DNA from: a bacterium
GTDB taxonomy: Bacteria > Bacillota > Bacilli > Lactobacillales > Streptococcaceae
Direction: 5' to 3'
NCBI GenBank assembly: GCA_905221085.1
Contig: CAJNBT010000001.1
Span: 248,001 to 312,000, forward strand
DNA: 64,000 nt
The position numbers and the translations under genes are program-made. Shown piece by piece: positions 17,982 to 25,863 of this stretch (positions are counted from its first letter, which is position 1; each line of letters begins with the position of its first letter). The notes below the pieces were generated by a model. It was not told the origin of the DNA and did no database searches. It saw only the letters and a program-made list of their open reading frames with translations.

Positions 17982-18053
17982 TGCCCCCTGCCGGAATCGA
18001 ACCAGCAACTACTCCTTAGGAGGGAGTTGTTATATCCATTGAACTAAGGGAGC
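17982..18053 (-). tRNA. tRNA-Arg (anticodon CCT)
   Basis: A 72-nt cloverleaf. Acceptor GCTCCCT pairs with AGGGGGC, the D arm is GTTCAATGGATATAAC, anticodon stem ACTCC/GGAGT encloses loop CTCCTAA with anticodon CCT, and the T arm GCTGG-TTCGATT-CCGGC is complete. The discriminator is A; CCA is not encoded. It reads the rare AGG codon. Its 3' end is the insertion target of the neighbouring island, and its function is preserved by the repeat. Confidence 0.93.
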
Positions 18054-18058
18054 TAGAT

Positions 18059-18088
18059 AAAAACTCTGCTGAAAAAGCAGAGTTTTTT
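18059..18088 (-). terminator. Terminator after rplS
   Basis: AACTCTGC/GCAGAGTT stem with a six-base loop and T runs on both sides. It separates rplS from the tRNA gene six bases further on. Confidence 0.85.
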
Positions 18089-18095
18089 AGTCGAA

Positions 18096-18443
18096 TTAAC
18101 GACGGATTTCTTTGATACGAGCTGCTTTACCTTGAAGAGCACGCAAGTAGTACAATTTCGCACGACGTACTTTACCGTAACGTACAACTTCGATTTTTTC
18201 AACACGTGGAGTGTGGATTGGGAAGATACGCTCAACACCTACACCGTTAGAGATTTTACGAACTGTGTAGTTTTCTGAGATGCCAGCACCTTTACGTGCA
18301 ATAACAACACCTTCAAAAATCTGGATACGTTCACGGTTACCTTCGACAACTTTCGCGTGTACACGAACAGTGTCACCAGGACGGAATGATGGGATATCTG
18401 TACGAAGTTGACCTTCAGTCAAGCTTTGGATTAATGGATTCAT
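18096..18443 (-). CDS. rplS: 50S ribosomal protein L19
   Basis: 115 residues, full length: [18 protein letters not shown], then [39 protein letters not shown] and the basic tail [10 protein letters not shown]. It sits at the 30S-50S interface. Monocistronic, with a leader of about 100 nt and its own terminator. RBS GGAGA. Confidence 0.98.
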
Positions 18444-18535
18444 TTTATTCTCCTATCTTTGTCAATCTTGAGGAATCTTCCTCAGCGGATAAACTGTATT
18501 TTTGTGCGTCCATTACACACAATATACAGTTTACC
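18444..18535 (-). promoter_or_regulatory. rplS leader, possible L19 autoregulatory element
   Basis: The leader contains a hairpin CTGAGGAA/TTCCTCAAG close to the ribosome site and a longer-range pairing of ACTGTAT with ATACAGT. Firmicutes rplS genes often carry an L19 leader that represses translation or transcription. The identification is by position and pairing only. Confidence 0.35.
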
Positions 18536-18561
18536 AAATTTCTACAAAAAAGTAAAGAATT

Positions 18562-18891
18562 TTATAGCAGAATTCCTAAAAAAATCGCAACTAAACCACC
18601 TAGGTAGGTTAAGGCTAGGTAGCTATAAAATACCTTCTTATCACTTAACAGTCTTTGGAGTTCGTCATTCAAGGTCGAAAAAGTCGTTAAACCGCCACAA
18701 AATCCTGTTGCTAGAATAGCATAGACTTCCTTAGATTCCACATGATTGTAGAATAATCCAATTAAAAAACAACCCAAAAGATTGGCTATGAGCGTTCCGA
18801 GTGACAATTTAGAAGCTTGATTATAGCGGGAAAAGAAATAACGTACTAGAGCTCCGAAGCCACAAGCAATTGCAAGATAAACGATTACCAT
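18562..18891 (-). CDS. crcB: Fluoride channel Fluc/CrcB subunit (second of pair)
   Basis: 109 residues, four membrane helices. Conserved motifs: GFGALVRYFFSRY, GTLIANLLGCFLIG and GFCGGLTTFSTL, the last carrying the Thr/Phe residues that line the fluoride path. Fluc channels are antiparallel dimers; where two genes occur, the products usually form a heterodimer. It overlaps the preceding crcB by seven bases. Exports fluoride passively. Confidence 0.93.
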   Translation of the reverse strand: MVIVYLAIACGFGALVRYFFSRYNQASKLSLGTLIANLLGCFLIGLFYNHVESKEVYAILATGFCGGLTTFSTLNDELQRLLSDKKVFYSYLALTYLGGLVAIFLGILL

Positions 18892-19259
18892 TTCTTCCTC
18901 CCTAGAAAATAAGCCAAGAGTAGACCTCCACCGATGCTCAAAAGTAAATACAGGACTAAACTAAGATAACGCCCTGTATCAAGCAGTTTCACAGCATCAA
19001 GCATGAGACTGGAAAAAGTTGTCAGCCCCCCACAAAAACCAGTCCCCAGAGCTAAAATAACGCCTTTACTGGTTCCCTTATAGACCAAATAGCCCTTGAC
19101 AAGATAAGCCAAGCAGAAAATTCCCAGATAGTTGACAAAGAGAGTGCCCCAAGGAAAGTCAGGACTGGCTGGTAACCAAGTGGAAACTAGGTAGCGAACC
19201 AATCCACCCATCATGGCAGCTAGAAAAATCCCTAGCGGATAAAATTGTTCTTTTTTCAT
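18885..19259 (-). CDS. crcB: Fluoride channel Fluc/CrcB subunit (first of pair)
   Basis: 124 residues, four helices, with GGLVRYLVSTW, GTLFVNYLGIF and GFCGGLTTFSS. It overlaps both neighbours: its ATG overlaps the chorismate mutase stop and its end overlaps the second crcB, so all three are co-translated. No fluoride riboswitch was recognised before the operon. Confidence 0.93.
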   Translation of the reverse strand: MKKEQFYPLGIFLAAMMGGLVRYLVSTWLPASPDFPWGTLFVNYLGIFCLAYLVKGYLVYKGTSKGVILALGTGFCGGLTTFSSLMLDAVKLLDTGRYLSLVLYLLLSIGGGLLLAYFLGRKKW

Positions 19260-19522
19260 TTGATATTTTGATCCTGATAATCACGCGAACGTTTGAGTAT
19301 GTCCGAAAAAGTCGCTACAATCGTCTCCTGATAGCGCTTGTCTTCTACACGACTTCTGACCTTTTCAAAAATAACTGCTTCTCTCTTGGTATCTAAAATC
19401 GGTTTCCCTGAAGCCTTCTTATAAGCAACAACACCTTCAACTAAGTGCATTCTCTCTTCTAACAGTTTGACAATTTGGTCATCTATTTGATCAATTTCTT
19501 GACGAATAATATCTAAATCCAT
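19256..19522 (-). CDS. Chorismate mutase, AroQ class
   Basis: 88 residues, all helical: MDLDIIRQEIDQIDDQIVK, then LLEERMHLVEGVVAYKKASG, ILDTKREAVIFEKV and a C-terminal helix. The Arg in LLEER, Lys in YKK and Asp-Lys-Arg in DTKRE match AroQ active-site positions. It converts chorismate to prephenate for Phe/Tyr synthesis. It heads the operon with the two crcB genes, a linkage known from pneumococcus whose logic is unclear. RBS AGGAGG. Confidence 0.92.
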   Translation of the reverse strand: MDLDIIRQEIDQIDDQIVKLLEERMHLVEGVVAYKKASGKPILDTKREAVIFEKVRSRVEDKRYQETIVATFSDILKRSRDYQDQNIK

Positions 19523-19597
19523 AGTGTCTCCTCCTTTATTTGAATTATTGTATCAAAAAGCCACCAAATAGGCTAGTAAAATCCCAAGTCACGGTAA

Positions 19598-19630
19598 GAA
19601 AAATGCACTGATTGATTACATCAGCGCACG
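19598..19630 (-). terminator. Terminator after the flavodoxin gene
   Basis: On the minus strand, TGCGCTGAT/ATCAGTGCA with a seven-base loop followed by TTTTTC. Confidence 0.85.
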
Positions 19631-19637
19631 TTTATGC

Positions 19638-20081
19638 TTATCCTACTTTAGCAGCCAATTCTTCTGCGAATTGTTCCAAGCGTTCAATGTCTTCTTCTTC
19701 GGCAGAAAGATCAACTTTGACACACTCTGAACCTTTTTCTGCCCCTGTTGACACAAAAACACGGTCAAAGTCATCAACAGCCTTACAGAATTCATCGTAG
19801 AAGGTATCTCCTGAGCCGACCACTCCGTAGATTTTGCCATTCAAGTTGAGATCTGCTAGGTCTTCGTAGAAGTCCATCATCTCATCTGGCAATTCTCCAT
19901 CACCATAAGTATAGGTCGCAACGATAGCGATGTCTGCTTCCAAGAAGTCTGAAGCGTCAACAGTTGTACATTCATCAACATCGACATCCAAGCCCAAGTC
20001 ACGTAATTTGTCTGCTACAATATCTGCAATTTCTTCAGTATTACCGGTCATACTGGCAAATACAATTTTTGCTAATGCCAT
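19638..20081 (-). CDS. Flavodoxin
   Basis: 147 residues, very acidic. FMN-phosphate loop SMTGNTEEIAD at residues 10-20; the isoalloxazine loops are TYTYGDGELPDEM and GSGDTFYDEFC. It carries low-potential electrons. A divergent gene lies upstream and a terminator downstream, so it is monocistronic. RBS GAGGAGG. Confidence 0.95.
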   Translation of the reverse strand: MALAKIVFASMTGNTEEIADIVADKLRDLGLDVDVDECTTVDASDFLEADIAIVATYTYGDGELPDEMMDFYEDLADLNLNGKIYGVVGSGDTFYDEFCKAVDDFDRVFVSTGAEKGSECVKVDLSAEEEDIERLEQFAEELAAKVG

Positions 20082-20184
20082 ATCGTCCTCCTCAATTTAT
20101 CTTTCTCCATTATATCACATCTTTTTCATTTTAAAAATAAAAATTCTTGTGCTACAATGAAATGAGAAAGAATTGAGGTTATTT

Positions 20185-21120
20185 ATGGATATTTGCCATC
20201 AAATTTTAGAAAAAATTAAAGAATACGATACGATTATCATTCACCGTCATATGAAACCAGACCCTGATGCCTTAGGAAGTCAAGTGGGCTTGAAAGCTCT
20301 TCTCAAACATCATTTCCCAGAAAAAACTATCAAAGCCGTTGGTTTTGATGAACCAACTCTTACTTGGATGGCTGAAATGGATCTTGTTGAAGATAGTGTC
20401 TACCAAGGGGCACTTGTCATTATCTGTGATACGGCTAATACTGCTCGTATCGATGATAAGCGCTATCGTCAAGGTGATTTTCTCATTAAGATTGACCACC
20501 ATCCAAATGATGATGTCTACGGTGATCTATCTTGGGTAGATACTAATTCAAGTAGCGCTAGCGAGATGATTACCCTATTTGCCCAAACAACTCAACTGGC
20601 CTTGTCAGATCGCGCTGCTGAGTTGCTCTTTGCAGGAATCGTTGGTGATACAGGTCGTTTCCTCTACCCTTCTACCACTGCACGGACCCTCCGCCTGGCT
20701 GCTTATTTGAGAGAACATAACTTTGACTTTGCGGCTCTCACTCGTAAAATGGACACTATGAGCTACAAAATTGCTAAACTTCAAGGCTACATCTATGACC
20801 ATCTGGAAGTGGATGAAAATGGTGCAGCGCGAGTTATCCTGAGTCAGGAAGTCTTGAAACAATTCAATGTAACCGATGCTGAAACTGCAACCATTGTCGG
20901 TGCACCTGGACGTATTGACAGTGTCAATCTCTGGGGAATTTTTGTGGAGCAGGCTGATGGCCACTACCGTGTTCGCTTACGCAGTAAAATTCATCCTATC
21001 AATGAAATTGCCAAAGAACATGATGGAGGAGGCCACCCTCTAGCAAGTGGTGCTAATTCCTATAGCCTAGAGGAAAACGAAATCATCTACCAAAAATTAA
21101 AAAACTTACTTAAAAACTGA
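20185..21120 (+). CDS. pde2: DHH/DHHA1 phosphodiesterase (pApA hydrolase / nanoRNase type)
   Basis: 311 residues from the ATG behind GAGG; an upstream TTG four codons earlier overlaps that site. DHH-domain motifs: HRHMKPDPDALGSQ (about 20-33), ICDTANTAR, IDHHPNDD and GDTGRF; the C-terminal DHHA1 motif is GGGHPLASGA. This matches streptococcal Pde2/NrnA, which in S. pneumoniae cleaves pApA to AMP in c-di-AMP turnover. Promoter TGCTACAAT is just upstream. Role in c-di-AMP signalling is by homology. Confidence 0.85.
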   Translation: MDICHQILEKIKEYDTIIIHRHMKPDPDALGSQVGLKALLKHHFPEKTIKAVGFDEPTLTWMAEMDLVEDSVYQGALVIICDTANTARIDDKRYRQGDFLIKIDHHPNDDVYGDLSWVDTNSSSASEMITLFAQTTQLALSDRAAELLFAGIVGDTGRFLYPSTTARTLRLAAYLREHNFDFAALTRKMDTMSYKIAKLQGYIYDHLEVDENGAARVILSQEVLKQFNVTDAETATIVGAPGRIDSVNLWGIFVEQADGHYRVRLRSKIHPINEIAKEHDGGGHPLASGANSYSLEENEIIYQKLKNLLKN

Positions 21121-21128
21121 TAAAATAC

Positions 21129-21157
21129 TTGCCAAACTTTTTAGAATCTGATAGACT
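21129..21157 (+). promoter_or_regulatory. Promoter of rpmE2
   Basis: TTGCCA at about 21129, a 17-bp spacer and TAGACT at about 21152, upstream of the L31 gene. Confidence 0.5.
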
Positions 21158-21215
21158 AGTATGGTAACAATCTATGGCTCGCAAAGAGACCATGGCAGAA
21201 AGGAAATATTGCAAA

Positions 21216-21458
21216 ATGAAAAAAGATATCCATCCAGAATATCGCCCAGTTGTCTTCATGGACACAACTACTGGTTACCAATTCCTTAGCGGTTCAACAA
21301 AACGCTCTAACGAAACAGTTGAGTTCGAAGGCGAAACTTACCCATTGATCCGTGTGGAAATTTCATCAGACTCACATCCATTCTACACTGGACGTCAAAA
21401 GTTCACTCAAGCAGATGGACGCGTGGATCGTTTCAACAAAAAATACGGTCTCAAATAA
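21216..21458 (+). CDS. rpmE2: 50S ribosomal protein L31 type B
   Basis: 80 residues from the ATG behind AAAGGAAA; an ATG 14 codons upstream has no ribosome site. [20 protein letters not shown] and [11 protein letters not shown] are typical, and the zinc-binding cysteines of type A L31 are absent, which defines the zinc-independent (C-minus) form. Monocistronic with its own terminator. Confidence 0.97.
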
Positions 21459-21464
21459 TGATAA

Positions 21465-21491
21465 AAAGAACAGTTTCGACTGTTCTTTTTT
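21465..21491 (+). terminator. Terminator of rpmE2
   Basis: Stem AAAGAACAG/CTGTTCTTT with loop TTTCGA and a T run. Confidence 0.88.
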
Positions 21492-21526
21492 GTTTCTTGA
21501 AATCAACTGCTGTTTTCATGTTCCAG

Positions 21527-21592
21527 ACTCAAAAAAACTTTGCACTCTCGATAGCCACACGATGGCCTTCAGAGTACAAAGTTTTTTATTAG
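21527..21592 (-). repeat. Long imperfect stem-loop beside the transposase remnant
   Basis: AAAAAACTTTG and CAAAGTTTTTT form the outer stem, continued by ACTCT/AGAGT, with an inner GGCCA/TGGCT hairpin. On the minus strand it ends in a T run, so it may be a terminator reading out of the IS remnant. It lies directly next to the probable IS1381-type end (TTAGACTTCCTGCGAAAC). Confidence 0.5.
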
Positions 21593-21605
21593 ACTTCCTG
21601 CGAAA

Positions 21606-22142
21606 CTAGAATTCTAGTTCACAGTTGATAATTCCAGCAATCAAATTCATTCGTAATACAAAGCGTTTACGTTGATTTCGATAGGTTGTTGAAAACATTT
21701 TAAACGTTTTTCCTTTGGCAAAAATATTCTCAACCTTGATTCTCTCTTTAGATAGTACATGATTATAGGATTTATCTTCAAGAGTTAGTGGCTTCAGTTT
21801 GCTTGATTTCCTCGGAGTTTGCGCTTGTGAATACATCTTCATGATCCCTTGATAACCACTGTCTGCTAAGATTCTACCAGCTTGTCCAATATTTATGCGA
21901 CTCATTTTGAACAATTTCATATCGTGGCAATCGTTACAGACAAAGAGAGCTTTATCGAGTAGAGGGCAAGGAAGGTTGTTAGAAGTAGAGTCTCTAACTT
22001 GTCTGTTTCGCTTGACTTCTTTAGAAACAGTAGTCGGATCTTTTAGAATGGATTGCCCGATAGTTTTGAAGGTTTCACCGCGCTCTAAGCCTAATTGGAT
22101 ATCATTACGTTCTGAAAGGGTCAGGTGTTTATGTTTTGTCAT
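21606..22142 (-). pseudogene. Chimeric transposase remnant: IS30-type N-terminus joined to IS1381-like (IS5 family) C-terminus
   Basis: 178 residues from the ATG behind GAGG. Residues 1-~70 are the IS30-family helix-turn-helix region (TLSERNDIQLGLERGETFKTI... then KDPTTVSKEVKRNR and CPLLDKALFVCN). From about CHDMKLFK onward it changes to the C-terminal catalytic part of an IS1381-like transposase (ILADSGYQGI, LSKERIKVENIFAKGKTFKMF, LRMNLIAGIINCEL). The two parts belong to unrelated enzymes but are joined in one open frame. Neither has a full DDE domain, so it cannot transpose. A probable IS1381 end lies at about 21585-21603. Confidence 0.8.
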
Positions 22143-22356
22143 AGTGGACCTCATTTCTAACTCAAATGTCTCATACTTAATTCCACCATAAAAATCCGTT
22201 TTAGACTAATTTCCACTTCGGCTAGCCAAGTGGAAGTTGCTTTGAGAAGTTACCCCAAGCACAATTCTTAGATTCACTCTGAAAAAGATTAGACTTTTAA
22301 CCACAAAATTGATAAAATAAAAAAGAAAATAAGATAAAAGGAAACTGTAAATTACC

Positions 22357-22656
22357 ATGATGAACATGCAAAACATGATGCGTCAAGCACAAAAACTTCA
22401 AAAACAAATGGAACAAAGCCAAGCTGAACTTGCTGCTATGCAATTTGTTGGCAAATCTGCTCAAGACCTTGTTCAAGCGACCTTAACAGGTGACAAAAAA
22501 GTTGTCAGCATTGACTTCAATCCAGCTGTCGTTGACCCAGAAGATCTCGAAACTCTTTCTGATATGACCGTTCAAGCCATCAACTCTGCTCTTGAACAAA
22601 TCGATGAAACTACCAAGAAAAAATTGGGTGCTTTCGCTGGAAAATTGCCATTCTAA
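22357..22656 (+). CDS. ybaB: Nucleoid-associated protein YbaB/EbfC
   Basis: 99 residues: [20 protein letters not shown] coiled N-terminal helix, then [20 protein letters not shown] and [13 protein letters not shown], ending GAFAGKLPF. Small dimeric DNA-binding protein. Two ATGs are adjacent and the AAGGAAA ribosome site is 12-15 bases away, so the exact start may be the first, second or third Met. Not in its common dnaX-recR context. Confidence 0.93.
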
Positions 22657-22668
22657 GCATAAGAAAAA

Positions 22669-22723
22669 CAAGTATTCAAGAGAATACTTGCCTATCGTGG
22701 GAGGAACAACTGTTCCTCTTTTT
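22669..22723 (+). terminator. Double terminator after ybaB
   Basis: Two hairpins: CAAGTATTC/GAATACTTG (22669-22690) and GAGGAACA/TGTTCCTC followed by TTTTT (22700-22723). Confidence 0.75.
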
Positions 22724-22728
22724 ACTTA

Positions 22729-24492
22729 CTAAAAATTAAAGAATTCCATGGCCTGTTTGAAAAGCAATTCAGTATACTCTGGGTCTTCTTGGGCAATGGT
22801 AACTTGATCTTGAATCATTTCCAAATCATCCGTTATCATGCCATCAGCTCCCAAATGAACGGATTTATCAAAGGACTCTGAACTGTTGATGGTCCAAACG
22901 TACAATTTCTGATCGGTATTCCAAAGTTTATTGACAAAATTTTCATCCAAGGTTGAATACTCCATGGTGTAACCTGTGGCTTTTGTTCTTGGAAAAATAC
23001 TATTATAAGGCAGGATGAAATAGACTGGAATTTGTGAATCATAGGCTAGCACCTGATCAATCACATGGTAGTCTAAAGATTGCATTTGGTGACCATTCTG
23101 CTTAAGAACTGTTCCATATTTTTCCATAAATCGTTTCATCATATCTGGGCTATCTTTTCGACTGGTTTTAATCTCAATAAGAAGTTTTTGATGTAATTCA
23201 TTGGCTTTATTGAGATAATCATCAAAACTAGACACCTTGCTATGATAACCATTTTCTGAAATATCAAGTTTGGTTAATTCTTTCAAAGTTAGATCCTGTG
23301 GATTGGCATTAACTCCTGTCAGATTCTTGATATTGGCATCATGCATCATGACAAACTGGCCATCTTTTGTTTCCTGAACATCTGTCTCAACGAAATCTGG
23401 AGATAACTGAGCGGTTTTTTCTAGTGATTGGACGGTATTTTGCACACCATTCTTATTGGATACTCCCCTGTGAGAAATGATTAAAGGTTTATTGGCGACT
23501 GGAGCTTCTAAATAAACATAACCCTCAAGAGTGAAAAAGATACAAGCACAGCCCATCACTCCCCATCTCATCCAGTGGTCTTTCTTTCTCCTTGGTGTGA
23601 TTTCTAGTTCTTCTCCTGTTAAGAAGGAAACAAACTTAATGAGAAAGTAAGTCAAGGCCATATAGTGGAAATTCTTAATCAAGACAAAGTTGATAATTCC
23701 CATCACAAGAGATTCCTTATGGGTCAAACCATCCATCAGTGCCTGACTTGCCAAGATTGGAATCAATAAAAGAATGAAAAATAGGTAGGTTTTGACGACA
23801 ATCCAAAGCAAGTTCCAAGTATAAAACCAGGAGTGCTTTCTTGTCTTCTCTAGACTGTATCTGACTGCTTCTTTGACTGTCTTCTTCTCAAATAAAAGCT
23901 GAGGTAGGGCAAACATGAAACGCACTGAAATATAAAATAGAAGTAAAGCTAGAATAGTAACCACTATACCTACTAGCCAATACTTGTCTTCCACATAATC
24001 AACGATAAAGTCCGGAATGACAATTTTATTTAAGTAGTAAATCTTTAAAATCTTTCGAATCACTGGAAAGAGCATCATGACATAAAAGAAGATAAAGGTT
24101 ATCTTGGCAAGCGTGACTTGCTTCATAAACAAGAAACTTTGTCGAAAGACCTTGCGACTGTACTCCAACAAGGTCCTCTTTTCATGACATAATAAATGCC
24201 GAGCACCAATAAAGAGAAGTCCTATCTGATAATAGGCGATCAGTAAATTAACGATTACCAGAATAAATAAAGCAAGACTAACAAAGGGAGAACCCGTTAT
24301 AATGGCAAAAATATTGTTGTAGGATAGAAAGAGATAACCTGTCTGACGGAGCAAAAGTCCAGCAATCCAAGAATTTGATGGTAACCAGACAAACTCAATC
24401 ATCATGAAAGTCAAGAAAAATAGAAAAAGTATTTTATCTAGATTAAAGTATATCTGCTTAAAACCTAGATTTTTAGGTTTTTCAGGTTTCAT
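22729..24492 (-). CDS. Membrane-anchored glycerophosphodiester phosphodiesterase
   Basis: 587 residues from the ATG placed five bases after AGGAG. Residues 1-~330 are an integral membrane domain of about eight helices (GPDPase membrane domain); the C-terminal ~250 residues are the GDPD TIM barrel with ISHRG (341-343 HRG), DFVETDVQETKDG and MHDANIKNLTG. It hydrolyses glycerophosphodiesters, possibly from lipids or teichoic acids. The ribosome site overlaps the stop of the exonuclease gene, so they are coupled. Confidence 0.9.
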   Translation of the reverse strand: MKPEKPKNLGFKQIYFNLDKILFLFFLTFMMIEFVWLPSNSWIAGLLLRQTGYLFLSYNNIFAIITGSPFVSLALFILVIVNLLIAYYQIGLLFIGARHLLCHEKRTLLEYSRKVFRQSFLFMKQVTLAKITFIFFYVMMLFPVIRKILKIYYLNKIVIPDFIVDYVEDKYWLVGIVVTILALLLFYISVRFMFALPQLLFEKKTVKEAVRYSLEKTRKHSWFYTWNLLWIVVKTYLFFILLLIPILASQALMDGLTHKESLVMGIINFVLIKNFHYMALTYFLIKFVSFLTGEELEITPRRKKDHWMRWGVMGCACIFFTLEGYVYLEAPVANKPLIISHRGVSNKNGVQNTVQSLEKTAQLSPDFVETDVQETKDGQFVMMHDANIKNLTGVNANPQDLTLKELTKLDISENGYHSKVSSFDDYLNKANELHQKLLIEIKTSRKDSPDMMKRFMEKYGTVLKQNGHQMQSLDYHVIDQVLAYDSQIPVYFILPYNSIFPRTKATGYTMEYSTLDENFVNKLWNTDQKLYVWTINSSESFDKSVHLGADGMITDDLEMIQDQVTIAQEDPEYTELLFKQAMEFFNF

Positions 24493-24500
24493 AGGCACTC

Positions 24501-25091
24501 CTAGTCAAATAATTGAGACAAGTCCAAGCCTCCAAAAGGATTGTTTGAAAGACTACTTTCTGTCTCTAACAATTCTCTAGCTTGATCCGACTCTAGGAAG
24601 GACTCGTAAACACGCGCTGTCATCCGTGCATCCTCTAAGCTATTATGAGACTGACCTTGAAATCCAAGAAACGAGGCAACGGTTTGCAATTTGAGATTGG
24701 CAATACCGTGTAAATCCGAACTCCGACGTTCAAAAGCTTCATCATACAAGTCCACCTTGTACTGCTGGCTATAATCTAAACCATGCTCTGCTAGAATAGG
24801 CAAATCACTTTTAGCAGCATTGTAGCCAACCATGGGTAAAGAACCCACAAAATCTTGGAATTCTTTTATGACTTCCTCCACTGGAGGAGCATCTTTTAAG
24901 GTCTCGGCTGTAATCCCAGTCAAACCATTGATAAAACTTTTTAGAGGCACACTGGTATGAACATAGGAATCATAGGTATCGATTTCCTGACCATCTCTAA
25001 AACGCACTGCCGATACTTGAATCAAGTGTGTTTGCCCTTCATGCTGATTAAATTCTAAATCGAAAGCAATGTAATCTTCTAATCGTTCCAT
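24501..25091 (-). CDS. DnaQ-type 3'-5' exonuclease (DEDD family)
   Basis: 196 residues from MERLEDYIAFDLEFN, behind GGGAG; a longer in-frame extension runs through the BOX element and is rejected. Exo motifs: IAFDLEFNQ (motif I), GYNAAKSDLPIL (motif II) and HNSLEDARMTA (motif III, DEDDh type). It resembles DNA polymerase III epsilon-like proteins and probably degrades single-stranded DNA or RNA ends; the precise role is not known. First gene of a pair with the GDPD gene. Confidence 0.88.
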   Translation of the reverse strand: MERLEDYIAFDLEFNQHEGQTHLIQVSAVRFRDGQEIDTYDSYVHTSVPLKSFINGLTGITAETLKDAPPVEEVIKEFQDFVGSLPMVGYNAAKSDLPILAEHGLDYSQQYKVDLYDEAFERRSSDLHGIANLKLQTVASFLGFQGQSHNSLEDARMTARVYESFLESDQARELLETESSLSNNPFGGLDLSQLFD

Positions 25092-25117
25092 TCTATACTT
25101 CTCCCATACGGTTATTT

Positions 25118-25225
25118 TATACTCGATGAAAATCAAAGAACAAACTAGGAAGCTAGCCGCAAGCTGTACTTGAGTACGGTAAGGCGACGCTGACGTGATT
25201 TGAATTTGATTTTCGAAGAGTATTA
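25118..25225 (-). repeat. BOX element, boxA-boxC
   Basis: 108-bp copy without boxB, lying 27 bp upstream of the exonuclease start. On the minus strand it runs from AATACTCTTCGAAAATC to CATCGAGTATA. It has CGATGAGTAT-type changes and an insertion-like TCAAATTCAAAT near boxA. It could influence expression of the exonuclease-GDPD pair. Confidence 0.9.
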
Positions 25226-25295
25226 CTTGAGCAACTATACTATTTAGAAACAAAAGAAGCCATCAGGTTAGCATTTAACCTAAACAGCTCCTTGA

Positions 25296-25787
25296 TTATC
25301 CTCCAAATAAACGAGCAAAAAAGCCTTTCTTAGTTGATTGGACTTCTTCTTTTGCTTGGTCCAGCTCTAGCTTAAGATTTTCTTGATCCTTCATGGCTTG
25401 AAGGGTCAATTGTTGCTGCTGATCCAGTTGTTTGTCTTTCTCAGCAATCTGACGGTCTTTGATACGCATCTGCTCGTCTTTTTCTGATAACTGACGATCC
25501 TTGGCTTTTAATTGTTCATAAAGACGGAGAATTTCTGCATTCTTCTCATCAACTAGAATCTCCATCAGTTCACGTTGCTTGACATCTTCACTGACAGGCT
25601 CATCTTCAAAAATCGTTTTTTTATAGATTTCTTCTAGCTTAATCAAGCCACTTCTGGTAACTACCGTTACCCCTTTGTCATTTTTATCTGTGTCTTCTTC
25701 TGGTAATTCTTTGACACGGTTATTGATTGCTTGGCGAGATAATCCTAGGACCTCTGCAATCTCACTGACGGTCATTTCAATACTCAT
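25296..25787 (-). CDS. rocS: Chromosome segregation protein RocS
   Basis: 163 residues. An N-terminal MerR-like helix-turn-helix (TVSEIAEVLGLSRQAINNRVKEL, residues 7-28) is followed by a long coiled coil rich in Lys, Asp, Gln and Glu (about 70-150, with repeated KDRQL/EKDEQ units), and a C-terminal amphipathic tail KKGFFARLFGG. This is the layout of pneumococcal RocS, which links DNA to the membrane and assists chromosome segregation. RBS AGAGGA. A weak hairpin follows at about 25260. Confidence 0.88.
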   Translation of the reverse strand: MSIEMTVSEIAEVLGLSRQAINNRVKELPEEDTDKNDKGVTVVTRSGLIKLEEIYKKTIFEDEPVSEDVKQRELMEILVDEKNAEILRLYEQLKAKDRQLSEKDEQMRIKDRQIAEKDKQLDQQQQLTLQAMKDQENLKLELDQAKEEVQSTKKGFFARLFGG

Positions 25788-25863
25788 AATATCCTCTGAA
25801 ACGTTTTCTAGCTTTTCTTTACTTAAATCTTATCATAAGCTAGAAAAACTGTCAAATTTCCGC

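Larger units (their letters stand above)
14081..18001. mobile_element. Integrase-less genomic island in the 3' end of tRNA-Arg(CCT)
   Basis: The island is bounded by direct repeats at 14081-14100 and 17982-18001, identical at 19 of 20 bases (TGCCCCCTGC-x-GGAATCGAA); the right copy is the 3' end of the tRNA gene. Inside each end are clustered TTGGTCAA repeats that look like integrase arm-binding sites. The DNA is visibly more AT-rich than its surroundings and is flanked by the core genes cof-HAD and rplS. No integrase, excisionase or mobilisation gene remains, so it is a decayed or cis-mobilisable element. Cargo: a three-gene ABC-2 exporter, a frameshifted small gene and an orphan antitoxin. 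Confidence 0.8.

Noticed and set aside
19523-19600. Fluoride riboswitch before the chorismate mutase-crcB operon
   Set aside because: No matching conserved motif was found in the short leader.
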